Source of the DNA: Chara braunii
Taxonomy: Eukaryota > Streptophyta > Charophyceae > Charales > Characeae
Direction: 5' to 3'
NCBI GenBank assembly: GCA_003427395.1
Contig: BFEA01000720.1
Location: 340,181 to 375,037, forward strand
DNA: 34,857 bases
How positions within the stretch are numbered: position 1 is the first letter of the stretch; every line of letters begins with the position of its first letter. Shown here in pieces: positions 10,312 through 19,269 of this stretch. The translations under genes were made by a program, and so were the position numbers. A model generated the notes under the pieces. The model was not told where the DNA came from. It did not search any database and saw only the letters and a program-made list of their open reading frames with translations.

Positions 10312-10359
10312 TCCTCTGATGAGCTATGCTTGTGGCAAAGCTAGCGAAAAGCTTTAGGA
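10312..10359 (+). ncRNA. Candidate type I hammerhead ribozyme
   Basis: All parts of a hammerhead appear in order. Stem I 5' strand is TCCT (10312-10315). The core CTGATGA is 10316-10322. Stem II is GCTA-(bulged T)-GCTT (10323-10331) paired with AAGCTAGC (10338-10345) around the six-nt loop GTGGCA, with the preferred G-C closing pair. GAAA follows at 10346-10349. A minimal stem III is made by palindromic AAGCTT (10349-10354). The cleavage-site base is T (10355), and stem I 3' strand is AGGA (10356-10359). Beyond a C/T mismatch, stem I can continue with three more pairs. Hammerheads with very short stem III are known from Penelope-like elements and retrozymes, where they may act as dimers. Self-cleavage is inferred from the fold only. 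Confidence 0.68.
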
Positions 10360-10748
10360 TGTATGCCACCACCCTAGCCATGATGAAAACATTAAGTGCG
10401 ATCGCCCACCCTTAGTGTGGTAATGATGGCGATCGTGGTATAGTATGAGAACCTGTGATATTAGACTAAGCTTTTCTTAGTGTCGGTATGAACAGAGTAC
10501 ACTTACCAGTGTTGTATGCCTTCGTGTTGATGTGTTCAACTTGGTTTCATTGTTGTGGGTCCCAACTGCTATGAGTTTCTTCTCTCTGCATCAGTGCTCC
10601 TTCCGGTTTCTTGGGGGTGTGTATGATGACTGGGTTTTGTTTTTAATTTTGATTTTAATTCAAAGATTTCCTGACGATTGGCTTCTTACCCCCTTCACCT
10701 TTCTTGACTCAGGCTTTTTTTGATTCTTCCTTCTCTTTGTCCTTCGTC

Positions 10749-11270
10749 CAAAGTGATTCATCTGGCGGTGTCATGTATTCATGAGTTCGCTCTTCAAATG
10801 TCTCCTCCTCTTTCTTGTTTTCTTTCCTGATTGATATATCTTTGAACTCCCCTTCTTCGACTTTTTTCTTCCCTCTCTTCATATTGAATGATTTCGTCCC
10901 CCTTGACGTGTGTACGATGCTCTCAAGCTTCTATGTCTCTAGTAGACTGTAGGTCATTCTTATCTGATGTTAACCTCCTCTTGGTGTTGTCGTCACCTCG
11001 TTCTTACTGGAAGCTGGATGAATGTAGCTCTGATTAGTTAGCAAGTTCTTCTGAGGAATTATGGTTTCCCGTTCTCTATTATTTATCTCTTTATGAGAGT
11101 CATCTGTCTGTGCGCCTTTGTGGGTCGCTGAGAATTTGGAATGGGCCCTATGGCTGAAGGGGTTTGAATGATATACTCCGAACTTGAGAACGACTTATTC
11201 TATGCATGTGTTTTATGATGGACTGGTGAATCAGGTGTGAGCATGTGTAATAATTCGGGATCTCTGATGG
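10749..11270. repeat. Block Z (left copy) of the Penelope-like region
   Basis: This is collinear with 18034-18561, from CAAAGTGATTCATCTGGCGG to GGGATCTCTGATGG, where the right copy runs into the gap. In the left copy Z follows Y directly, with block X absent between them. It precedes ORF1. It is stop-dense on all frames and holds no recognisable gene. Confidence 0.8.
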
Positions 11271-11575
11271 AGTGCATTTTATGCTGTGATTGTTGGGTGG
11301 AGCATGTAAATGTTAAGTGCTGAGGCGTTTATAATATGTGTTCACACACATCTTCACACTCACAATCCCATTCGGGGGATGTACCCTTGGTGGAGGTTTC
11401 CTCCCATGGCTGATACCCATGGCCTTTCGCTCATGACGCATGAATGGGATGCAATATACGCCATTTGGTTTTAGATTTCCTGCGTTGTTATTAGCGTAGC
11501 TTATTGGATTTTGCCTTGTCTTCCATATTTGCTCATGTTTTGAGACTGTGTGATTCAATGGTTTTCTGTGTTCAG
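11271..11575 (+). other. Leader between block Z and ORF1, with a possible 3' splice site
   Basis: Non-repetitive within this window, AT-rich. It ends in a pyrimidine-rich TTTTCTGTGTTCAG (ending 11575), which fits a 3' splice site in phase with ORF1. Reading from ATG 11504 through it is also open, so splicing is not required. No other feature is seen. Confidence 0.4.
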
Positions 11576-12928
11576 GACTCTGTTGCCCCTCAAGTGCTGT
11601 GGATTCCGGACCTGGTTACTGGTGACAAAGCGTGGCTTGCACGATTCCGCCCTCCCTCCCGACCTACCCAAGCCTTGATTGCATGTGCACAGAAGCAAGT
11701 GATTGCTGAGGTCAAGGAGAGATCAGTTACCCCCGAGATTCATACCCTTCCCCTAGTCGAGTTCCTGTCTTTTAATGATTGGGCCGAGTTGATCTACCTC
11801 TATCGACACAGGAGGAATGAGTTTGTCGACACCTTGAATAGAATGGCTAGGGCAACGATAGTTGTAGACGAAGCTATGAAAGTTGAGGATAGGACGATAA
11901 ACACGAGCACCATTGATGCTGAGGTGAAGTTTGTCGGGATCTGGGGAGCTGACTCGCAATTCCACAAGGAAAGGGTAGTGCGCGGAGTTGTGATTGCTGA
12001 TGAAGTGGCATTGGAGGATGATGAGGATGAGATGACCGAAGAGGAGAAGGAGTACATGAGGAAGAAGGAGGTTGAGGTGGCAAGGACTAAGGCTTGCCTT
12101 ATGACGAACACGAAGAAATCCTTCACAGATGCTCGGAGGAACGCGTTCCTCCCCTTTGCTTCTCCTAGATGGGTAGAGACAATGTCTACTGCGTTCTCTG
12201 GCAAAATCTGGTCTCTCGAGACCTTTAATTATCTTGCCCCGATTGACCAAAGGGGGTACAAATTGTTAGCTTCCCTCACTCAAGACGAGATGAAGTCAGC
12301 GTTCGAGAGAGCGTTGGACATGAACACTCCACCTCCGGAAGTCAAATTCCCGTTCAGTGGGGATGGGACGTTCCTCCCCCCTATATCCTCGATGGATGGC
12401 AACAAGTGTTCTCTGCCTCGCCCGAATGTCTTGATCAAGGGCAATAAGCCCCCTCAGAATCCATCTGCGTTTGCAGAGCTTAAAAGAGTGTGGAATCTAG
12501 GTAGGCCGTACTTAAAGTGCAGATGTTGTTCTGAGGGGAAGGCCGATTGTGGAACGGGCCCCGCATGGTTTGATCACCTGATCTGGTTCCTTTTGTACAA
12601 CCTGGATGTCCTCTACCCAGATGCACCAACCCCGAGGGCGAAAGTGTCCTCCCTGATCAAGTGTCTTTCCACTTGCTGGAAACCATTGATGTTGACGTCT
12701 CTGTCGTTTGGATGTGTGAGAGAAGTGATGATGCTTCTTGCCAAAAAGATTGTGGCAAATCCGTCCCTGACGATCGACTCTGTGTTGGTTGGCGTGAATG
12801 GCGCCGATCGAAAGGCATTCAAGGAGTGTGCGAAGCTGCTCCTTATGAGTAAGTATGTTAAGAAAAGACCGAGGCTGAATGAGGAAGCATCTTCTTCAGG
12901 AGGTAAGTTCGCTAGGATTGATGGTTAG
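11576..12928 (+). CDS. Penelope-like element ORF1, unknown function
   Basis: The frame is open from an ATG at 11504 (474 codons) or from a possible splice acceptor at 11575/11576. It stops 127 nt before the first ATG of the RT frame and is in a different frame. The middle holds a strongly acidic, charged helix-like stretch (ALEDDEDEMTEEEKEYMRKK, about residues 170-190). Further on is a Cys cluster (C-R-C-C-S-E-G-K-A-D-C, about residue 340), and the end has a basic nuclear-localisation-like KKRPRL. I recognise no domain, and there is no GIY-YIG endonuclease. GTAAGT-type donor sequences at 12849 and 12903 would allow splicing toward the RT frame. As it lies just upstream of an RT, a nucleic-acid-binding element protein is plausible but unproven. 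Confidence 0.6.
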   Translation, partial: DSVAPQVLWIPDLVTGDKAWLARFRPPSRPTQALIACAQKQVIAEVKERSVTPEIHTLPLVEFLSFNDWAELIYLYRHRRNEFVDTLNRMARATIVVDEAMKVEDRTINTSTIDAEVKFVGIWGADSQFHKERVVRGVVIADEVALEDDEDEMTEEEKEYMRKKEVEVARTKACLMTNTKKSFTDARRNAFLPFASPRWVETMSTAFSGKIWSLETFNYLAPIDQRGYKLLASLTQDEMKSAFERALDMNTPPPEVKFPFSGDGTFLPPISSMDGNKCSLPRPNVLIKGNKPPQNPSAFAELKRVWNLGRPYLKCRCCSEGKADCGTGPAWFDHLIWFLLYNLDVLYPDAPTPRAKVSSLIKCLSTCWKPLMLTSLSFGCVREVMMLLAKKIVANPSLTIDSVLVGVNGADRKAFKECAKLLLMSKYVKKRPRLNEEASSSGGKFARIDG

Positions 12929-13055
12929 GGTACTATGCATCGTTTCATGTGTTCCACCCCCCCGGATCAACCTGATAAAACTGATGCGTTTACCCCTCCC
13001 GAATCCACGATCACCTCCGTTGGTGGGAAGAGGGTTGGTTTGCCGGCGGCACTCA

Positions 13056-15447
13056 ATGGAGGAAATGCCGGCCATCAGCGAAATGTCAACAGAGCGATTT
13101 TCGATAACTGAGGAACACTTTGCTCAAGATGTTGTCGTGGTCGTATTTGATGCAGGTATGCAAGGGATCCTGATCAATGGGCCCTCTGGGAGAAAATGGT
13201 GGGTGAAGCTGGATAGTAAGGACGGCCCTGCTCGCAAATTTGTGCATATCCATTATGTTGGCAGGCAATTGGAGGGGTTCGACCCCAAGAAAATCTTTGA
13301 ATCTGTTGTTTCACGTTTTGTCAATGTCCACATATTGACTGTGTTCCTGTCCATAGTTTATGGATGGACGTATGATGAGCCCATCAGTAGGTTTGTGTAT
13401 AAACCGGCCTCTGTGTTCAAATTTTTTAATCTCTAGGAGTGGTACAATCGGATGACAGAAGAAACTCTATGTCCCTGCAATAGTGTTGAGCACTTCCGAG
13501 GTTTCCTCGATAACGAGACCCTCCGGATGTCTCAGCCGTGCCCGACAGCTTCAAAGCATGTGCTAACGTTAGATCCGTTGATTGCCGCTAATACAAAACT
13601 TACGGAGGTACTAAAAATGGGACTCAATCATATCCCATTGAGAGTCCCTACAAAGGAACAAGCTGTCGGAGTGCTCATGAAGGCATGGAGTGATACCCTG
13701 TCTATCATCCTTCGATCAGAATTTATCCCTAAACCTCTGATCGTGCATATGACGGGCTTAGTGAGAGATCTGCTTAACAAGGAGGTGGGCCAGAGGTTGA
13801 AAAGGTGCTCTTTTAAAACTGTCCCATTTCAGATAAAAAGTGAAGTTCGATTTTTATTGGACCATCTTTATGTCGCAGGTACGGATAAAGCTGCTAACAC
13901 TCTGTTTTTTGTATGTAAGCATCTTATCCGTGCTTTGGCCTTGGAGAGACTAATGGGCCCTGATTTCCTATTCTCGGATATCCCGGCAGCACAGGTTATA
14001 CGCGAAGCTACGGAATCCCTAAAATGTGGTTTCCCAACGGTAAGGAGTGAGTCTGAGAGCTTGCCCTATCTTATGGCTATTTTTAAGCAGCATAAGATGA
14101 CCTTTAGGTGGCTAACCAATGCCTCTGATTCGGTCCTTACATATCCTGCGCTCCTAGTAGATACGGTCTTGTCCACCCTTAAGGATTTGGTCATGGAGCA
14201 CTGTGGGAACATGGCTAGGGCCACGAAAGCATTCCATGGCGTTGATACTGCCTTCTGGTGGATTATTGACTGCGTCCAAGATTACTGTTATAATTTACCA
14301 TCTGAGGTTCACTCAGTATTCTCTGCGGATATTTCGAAATGTTTTGAGAATATTCCCATTGATGACTCGGAAGATGGGTTAATAAGTGCGATCAAATTTT
14401 TTGTGAATTTGGCCTTCAAACGCATGAAAAGTGTGGTTGGCTTCACGTGTGTTAGGTGTGTATATCAGAAGAATGGTAGGATTCGATGCAACCTGGCCAA
14501 GTCAGACGCCCCTCCTACGCAAAATTCCTTCTCTATGGGAGCTGAACGCATTATCATGTTGTGTGAATGGATACTGGCTAGGTGCTACACAAGTTTTGAG
14601 AATTCAGTATGGAAGCAGGTTAAGGGGATTCCCATGGGGCTTCCCGTGTTCCCCGATTTGGTGCAATGTTTACTTTTTTAAGTATGAATATTGCTTCATC
14701 ATGAGGTTGGTTAGGATGGGTGCATTGGAGTTTGCAGCCCTGTTCAAAATGGCCTTTAGGTATATTGATGACTTGCATGTGATCAATAACCCTGCGATTC
14801 TGAGGTTTCTCGACCCATCACAGATTAGGGAGAGTACCAACCCTTTCTGGATTTATCCACTGAACATCATTGAAATTAAGAACCAGACTATGGACTATAC
14901 GATGGGTCCATAACGAATGATCTATGGCAGAACTTCACAATTCCTTCATCTGAGCATCCAGGTCATCCCTGAGACTAATGGGCGTTTTCTAACGACCAAG
15001 CATGATAAAACCCGGTCCTTGGAATTTAAGCCGGTCAGGTTTATTAAGTATGAGTCTAATAGACCCATCAAACAATCGATTAATGTGATTATTTTACAAA
15101 CTGCTCTGATCATGTTGCTGACAAATTCCGAGTTTCACGTAGCTAAGGATATTAAGAGTCTAATTGATGAATTCGTGAAGAACGGGTTTTTGAAGAGTAA
15201 GTGCATGTGGAAAGCTCTCATGGTCCTTGACCAGCCAGATGCATTCCAGACTTTTCATTGTTGTCACATGGAGACGAAGCGGCTGCTCAAGGTATGTCAT
15301 TTAAATGCCCTTATGAATAGTAATGCCTCCCCTGAATACTTGACAAATGTATCTGTTGGTGTGGAGGTGCTGTCACTGTGTTTGTGTCCCCCCGTAGCAT
15401 CCAATCCACTGATGGCAACTTTGAGGGGGTTGCTGGGGGAATCCTGA
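13056..15447 (+). pseudogene. Penelope-like reverse transcriptase, interrupted
   Basis: About 795 codons of one RT can be followed. The N-terminal part has LCPC and HVLTLDPLIAANTKL motifs, which I associate with the GIPMG/FRYIDD group of Penelope-like RTs. Motif A is VFSADISKCF (Asp at 14328-14330), motif B is GIPMG (14625-14639), and motif C is FRYIDDL (YIDD at 14761-14772), so the three catalytic Asp are kept. After motif C come IYPLNIIEIKN and the FLHLSI / YES-N-P-I-K thumb region. Interruptions are an in-frame TAG at 13434-13436, a one-base insertion-type frameshift at about 14646 right after motif B, and an in-frame TAA at 14911-14913. No GIY-YIG domain follows, unlike endonuclease-bearing Penelope elements. 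Some EN-lacking PLEs of fungi and rotifers occur at telomeres. Sequencing error could explain the frameshift. Confidence 0.75.
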
Positions 15448-15475
15448 CCTGGTTGGTCAGGGTTCTCCCCTGACC
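15444..15475 (+). promoter_or_regulatory. Overlapping alternative hairpins at the RT stop codon
   Basis: CTGACC (15444-15449), GGTCAGGG (15455-15462) and CCCTGACC (15468-15475) are arranged so that the middle arm can pair with either the left arm (6 bp, 5-nt loop) or the right arm (8 bp, 5-nt loop). The first arm contains the stop codon. The structure is visible in the sequence; a role in termination or 3'-end recognition is speculation. Confidence 0.5.
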
Positions 15476-15512
15476 TTCCAGAGCAGGTTCCCCTAGTGGG
15501 TTAGGGGCGGGT

Positions 15513-15522
15513 CACACACACA

Positions 15523-15562
<40 letters not shown>
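15513..15562 (+). repeat. (CA)n microsatellite at the element boundary
   Basis: CA dinucleotides with occasional TA lie between the 3' end of the RT region and the start of block Y', so they mark the junction between two element units. Confidence 0.95.
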
Positions 15563-15567
15563 TACAA

Positions 15568-17035
15568 GGGCTTGAAGCCTGGGTAAGATGTTCAGTTTGG
15601 GTCGATAAGATGATGACCAGTGAAGAAAACAAGTAACCAGGAGTAGGATGGAGTACAGCGAGATACTCGTGTCACTGGTAGTTCTTGATAATTAAAATTC
15701 TGAGCAAATGTGTGTATTGTCTTAGAGTATCTATGGACAACGAGTCCCTATGCCTCTTATTTAGTTACATGATCTGTGGATGGGTGCCTTGCATTTGAAA
15801 AGTAGTGAAAAATGGGGCCTGAACTACGTACGAAACTGAAAATGGGTCGGTCCTTGGGCTCGATTTTGGGAGCCCTGCGTATGAAATGACCGGGTACCAA
15901 CAAGAAGGCCTTATTGTGATACCTAACCTTGGTCAGTACCCTTGTTTGGGGCCTATGCGTGGGTGTTCACGGGGTCCAAGCAGTTATGACCTCTAAGAAA
16001 TTAAAAAAAGGTTATTAATGGGACTAGTATGACACGGTGTTCGATACATTTGGAGTCCCAACAGGGGCTACCCTAGACGAATAGCTCTTCCTCTAGCTCG
16101 GGGAGTTTCTAAAACTTGGTCTATTGTGGTACTTAAGGAGCACTTGAGCATAGGCAGAGTCCTCTTCGACCGGTAGTACTAATGAGTTAGCGCACGGTTG
16201 AACTACGCTCCCATCGTGTGATAACTCGTTAGGCTCCCGTACCAGTCCGTCTACGGCTACCAGGTACACTGCGGTGATGCATACTGCCCTGATCTTCATC
16301 ACAACGTCCTTGTCCGCTGAGATCTCTGTGCGACCTACTCCGTCGTTACGTAGCCTATCAATCGTGTTGTCGGCAACGCTGGAGGTTTCATGCTCCCTGT
16401 GCCCCTTGGGAGTGACGCTACTGTGCTCGCCGAGGGTAGCAGTATGGTTGGGGTCACGAGAGGTCGGACAAAAGCACCATGGAATCCCCGTTTGACTTCG
16501 AGGAGATGTTGGATGAGCACGTCGAAGAGATTGATCCTGCTGGGCATCATCCTGAGGTGATGTTGTCAACTACTTATGGTAAAACCTGCTACTTAACCCT
16601 ATGTGCATAGCGATGTCAGTTATGGTTCTCTAGTACTCATGAATCAGATGATGATCATGTGCTCTTGTTTATCTCCTCTGACATTATGTGCGATCGCCTA
16701 CCCTTAGTGTGGTAATGATGGTGATCATTGTATACTATGAGAACCTGTGATATTAGATTAAGCTTTTCTTAGTGTCGGTATGAATAGTACACTTACCAGT
16801 ATTGTATGCCTTCGTGTTGATGTGTTCAACTCGGTTTCATTGTTGTGGGTCCCAACTGCTATGAGTTTCTTCTCTCTGTATCAGTGCTCCTCCTGGTTTC
16901 TTGGGGGTGTGTATGATGACTCGGTTTTGTTTTTAATTTTGATTTTGATTCAAAGATTTCCTGACGATTGGTTTTTTACCCCCTTCATCTTTCTTGACTC
17001 AGGCTTTTTTTTATTCTTCCTTCTCTTTCTCCTTC
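15568..17035. repeat. Block Y' (right copy)
   Basis: Second copy of block Y, starting directly after the (CA)n tract. Relative to the left copy it lacks the adapter and its 35-nt duplication. It also lacks about 66 nt between CTCCTCTGA (about 16681) and ACATTATGTGCG, a deletion that removes the whole hammerhead motif except the first bases. Confidence 0.85.
16479..16610 (+). CDS. Short acidic ORF in block Y' (43 codons), uncertain
   Basis: An ATG in context CACCATGG starts an acidic frame (MESPFDFEEMLDEHVEEIDP...). It is open to a TAG at 16608-16610, or could end at a GT donor at 16579 as a first exon. The matching ATG in the left copy (about 10121) is followed by a 7-nt net deletion that shifts the frame and leads to an early stop. 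It could be a short leader peptide or first exon of an element protein, or chance; the unequal state of the two copies argues that at least one is dead. Confidence 0.25.
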   Translation: MESPFDFEEMLDEHVEEIDPAGHHPEVMLSTTYGKTCYLTLCA

Positions 17036-17051
17036 AGCCCCTTCCTTCCTT

Positions 17052-17998
17052 CTTTCGTCTTTCTCCTCTTTCTTCTTTTCTCTTCGCCATCCGTCTTCCT
17101 GGCATTTGTAGTCATCAATATCTGATTCGACGATGATCTATGACTCTCGCTTCTCCTTTTGGATCGTGATCGTAGCAATGGTGGGTGTCGTTTGTACGTT
17201 GTTCGACTTGCCATGTCTAGGCGATGTTTGTTGCAGACAAGCTGAGGGATCGTTCCCTGTCACTTTCAAGGAGATAGCAAGCTGTTTGCGAAGAAGGGAA
17301 ACCTCCAAATTATGAAGATCTCTCACGCACTGGATAATTTGCTTTGCGGCTTGGGTGTCTGCGTGGTGATATGACGATGGTTGTAGCAAAGGTCGACTTC
17401 AGCGGTTAACCTGAGTGGTGTGGTGTGTGTGGGGTGGAATGATTCTAATAGACGCTTCGTTGATGGTCGAGAGTATGGTGATAAGACACTGGGCTTGGGT
17501 GTTTGGTCCCGCGCTTCTACCATGCTGGGAGTAGGTGTAGGCAGGCGTATCAATAGGAGCTTTATGCGGTGGTAGGATGCTTCTCCTTTCATGAGCTATC
17601 GAAGTCGGTGCGTTGAACAGATACTATGGGTCAATTTTTTCGACGTTGTCAAGGGTGCTCGGTGTGATTGATGTTGGGAGGCTGATGGGTGATGAGTTCT
17701 ATGTTGAAGGAGTCGTGATACAGCGGGGGAAGGGATGGGTGTGTAGATAACCGTTTTGTACCGAGTGACTCGAGTCATTGATTGTTTCCTGCTGATCATA
17801 ATAAATCGAGTGAGTAGGTGGAAGTTGGCGAGCGTTCTCAATTTTGAGAACCGTATTGATAGGTTGGGGTTGGAGAGGGGTTGTACAACGTTTCACATGA
17901 GGATTGATTCCCTGGATGGCGATGTTCGCGTATTCGGACCCTATTCGGGGTTGTTGGGTGTTCTCCTCGGATCATGGTACTGGAATTGATGATTGCAG
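17052..17998. repeat. Block X' (right copy)
   Basis: Second copy of block X, here lying between Y' and Z' and joined to Z' by about 35 unique bases (17999-18033). Small indels relative to the left copy break the minus-strand open frame present there. Confidence 0.85.
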
Positions 17999-18033
17999 TC
18001 GTCAATTTCGGAACGTGTGTGTAATTGTTTTTA

Positions 18034-18561
18034 CAAAGTGATTCATCTGGCGGTGTCATGTATTCATGAGTTCGCTCTTCAAATGTCTCCTCCTCTTTCT
18101 TGTTTTCTTCCCCGATTGATATATCTCTGAACTCCTCTTCTTCAAGTTCGGCTTTTTTCTTCCCTCTCTTCATATTGAATGATTTCGTCCCCCTTGACAT
18201 GTGTACGATGCTCGCAAGCTTCTATGTCTCTAGTAGACTGTAGGTCATTCTTATCTGATGTTAACCTCCTCTTGGTGTTGTCTTCACCTCGTTCTTACTG
18301 GAAGCTGGATGAATGTAGCTCTGATTGGTTAGCAAGTTCTTCTGAGGAATTATGGTTTTCAGTTCTCTATTGTTGATCTCTTTATGAGAGCCATATGTTT
18401 ATGCGCCTTTGTGGGTCGCTGAGAATTTGGAATGGGCCCTATGGCTGAAGGGGTTTGAATAATATACTCCGAACTTGAGAACGACTTATTCTATGCATGT
18501 GTTTTATGATGGACTGGTGAATCAGGTGTGAGCATGTGTAATAATTCGGGATCTCTGATGG
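18034..18561. repeat. Block Z' (right copy), cut by the gap
   Basis: Second copy of block Z, identical over long stretches, ending where the run of N begins. In the left copy Z is followed by the ORF1 leader, so a second ORF1/RT unit could have followed here and been lost in the gap. Confidence 0.85.
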
Positions 18562-19040
18562 NNNNNNNNNNNNNNNNNNNNNNNNNNNNNNNNNNNNNNN
18601 NNNNNNNNNNNNNNNNNNNNNNNNNNNNNNNNNNNNNNNNNNNNNNNNNNNNNNNNNNNNNNNNNNNNNNNNNNNNNNNNNNNNNNNNNNNNNNNNNNNN
18701 NNNNNNNNNNNNNNNNNNNNNNNNNNNNNNNNNNNNNNNNNNNNNNNNNNNNNNNNNNNNNNNNNNNNNNNNNNNNNNNNNNNNNNNNNNNNNNNNNNNN
18801 NNNNNNNNNNNNNNNNNNNNNNNNNNNNNNNNNNNNNNNNNNNNNNNNNNNNNNNNNNNNNNNNNNNNNNNNNNNNNNNNNNNNNNNNNNNNNNNNNNNN
18901 NNNNNNNNNNNNNNNNNNNNNNNNNNNNNNNNNNNNNNNNNNNNNNNNNNNNNNNNNNNNNNNNNNNNNNNNNNNNNNNNNNNNNNNNNNNNNNNNNNNN
19001 NNNNNNNNNNNNNNNNNNNNNNNNNNNNNNNNNNNNNNNN
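18562..19040. other. Assembly gap (479 N)
   Basis: Undetermined bases. The gap starts inside a repeated block and ends just before a (CA)n tract, a typical place for assembly failure. The true length is unknown. Confidence 0.99.
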
Positions 19041-19053
19041 CACCCCCACCCGA

Positions 19054-19057
19054 TCAC

Positions 19058-19118
<61 letters not shown>
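19054..19118 (+). repeat. (CA)n microsatellite
   Basis: A CA run of about 65 bp just right of the gap, preceded by C-rich sequence and followed by T-rich sequence. Confidence 0.95.
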
Positions 19119-19124
<6 letters not shown>

Positions 19125-19207
19125 CGGGGTTTCGAAACGTTTTTTTTTTTCATTTTCTTTTTTTGTTTTCATTTTTTTTTACACAATAGAAAACAACAAT
19201 GCCCCAA

Positions 19208-19260
19208 AAAAAAATATGGGCGTGTAGGGTTTTTTGAACCCTACACGCCCATATTTTTTT
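19208..19260. repeat. Perfect 24-bp inverted repeat with 5-nt loop
   Basis: AAAAAAATATGGGCGTGTAG and the following GGTT (19208-19231) are exactly complementary to 19237-19260, with TTTTG between. Perfect arms and a very short loop would form a stable hairpin on either strand. It could be the stem-loop of a non-autonomous element, a replication-slippage product or a library artefact near the gap. Confidence 0.85.
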
Positions 19261-19269
19261 ATTTTTTTT

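Larger units (their letters stand above)
9143..10746. repeat. Block Y (left copy) of the Penelope-like region
   Basis: This is collinear with 15568-17035, from the phrase GCCTGGGTAAGATGTTCA to CTTCCTTCTCTTTNTCCTTC. The left copy differs in two large ways. It contains a Nextera adapter junction with a 35-nt duplication, and it retains about 66 nt (about 10320-10385) that are missing from the right copy and include the hammerhead motif. It lies upstream of the ORF1 and RT genes on the same strand. By position it could serve as the long-terminal-repeat-like (pLTR) or 5' untranslated part of the element. Confidence 0.8.

Noticed and set aside
10121-11576. Splicing of an upstream first exon (left block Y) to ORF1
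   Set aside because: In the left copy the frame from the ATG at about 10121 meets a stop before the GT donor, and the phase from the right-copy exon does not fit the acceptor at 11576.
13391-13436. Possible 46-nt intron removing the TAG at 13434
   Set aside because: Donor-like GTTTGTGT and acceptor-like AATCTCTAG exist, but removal would shift the frame, while the unspliced sequence reads as continuous protein apart from the stop.
16093-16569. 158-codon minus-strand frame in block Y'
   Set aside because: The left copy carries different, shorter frames at the same place; no domain recognised.
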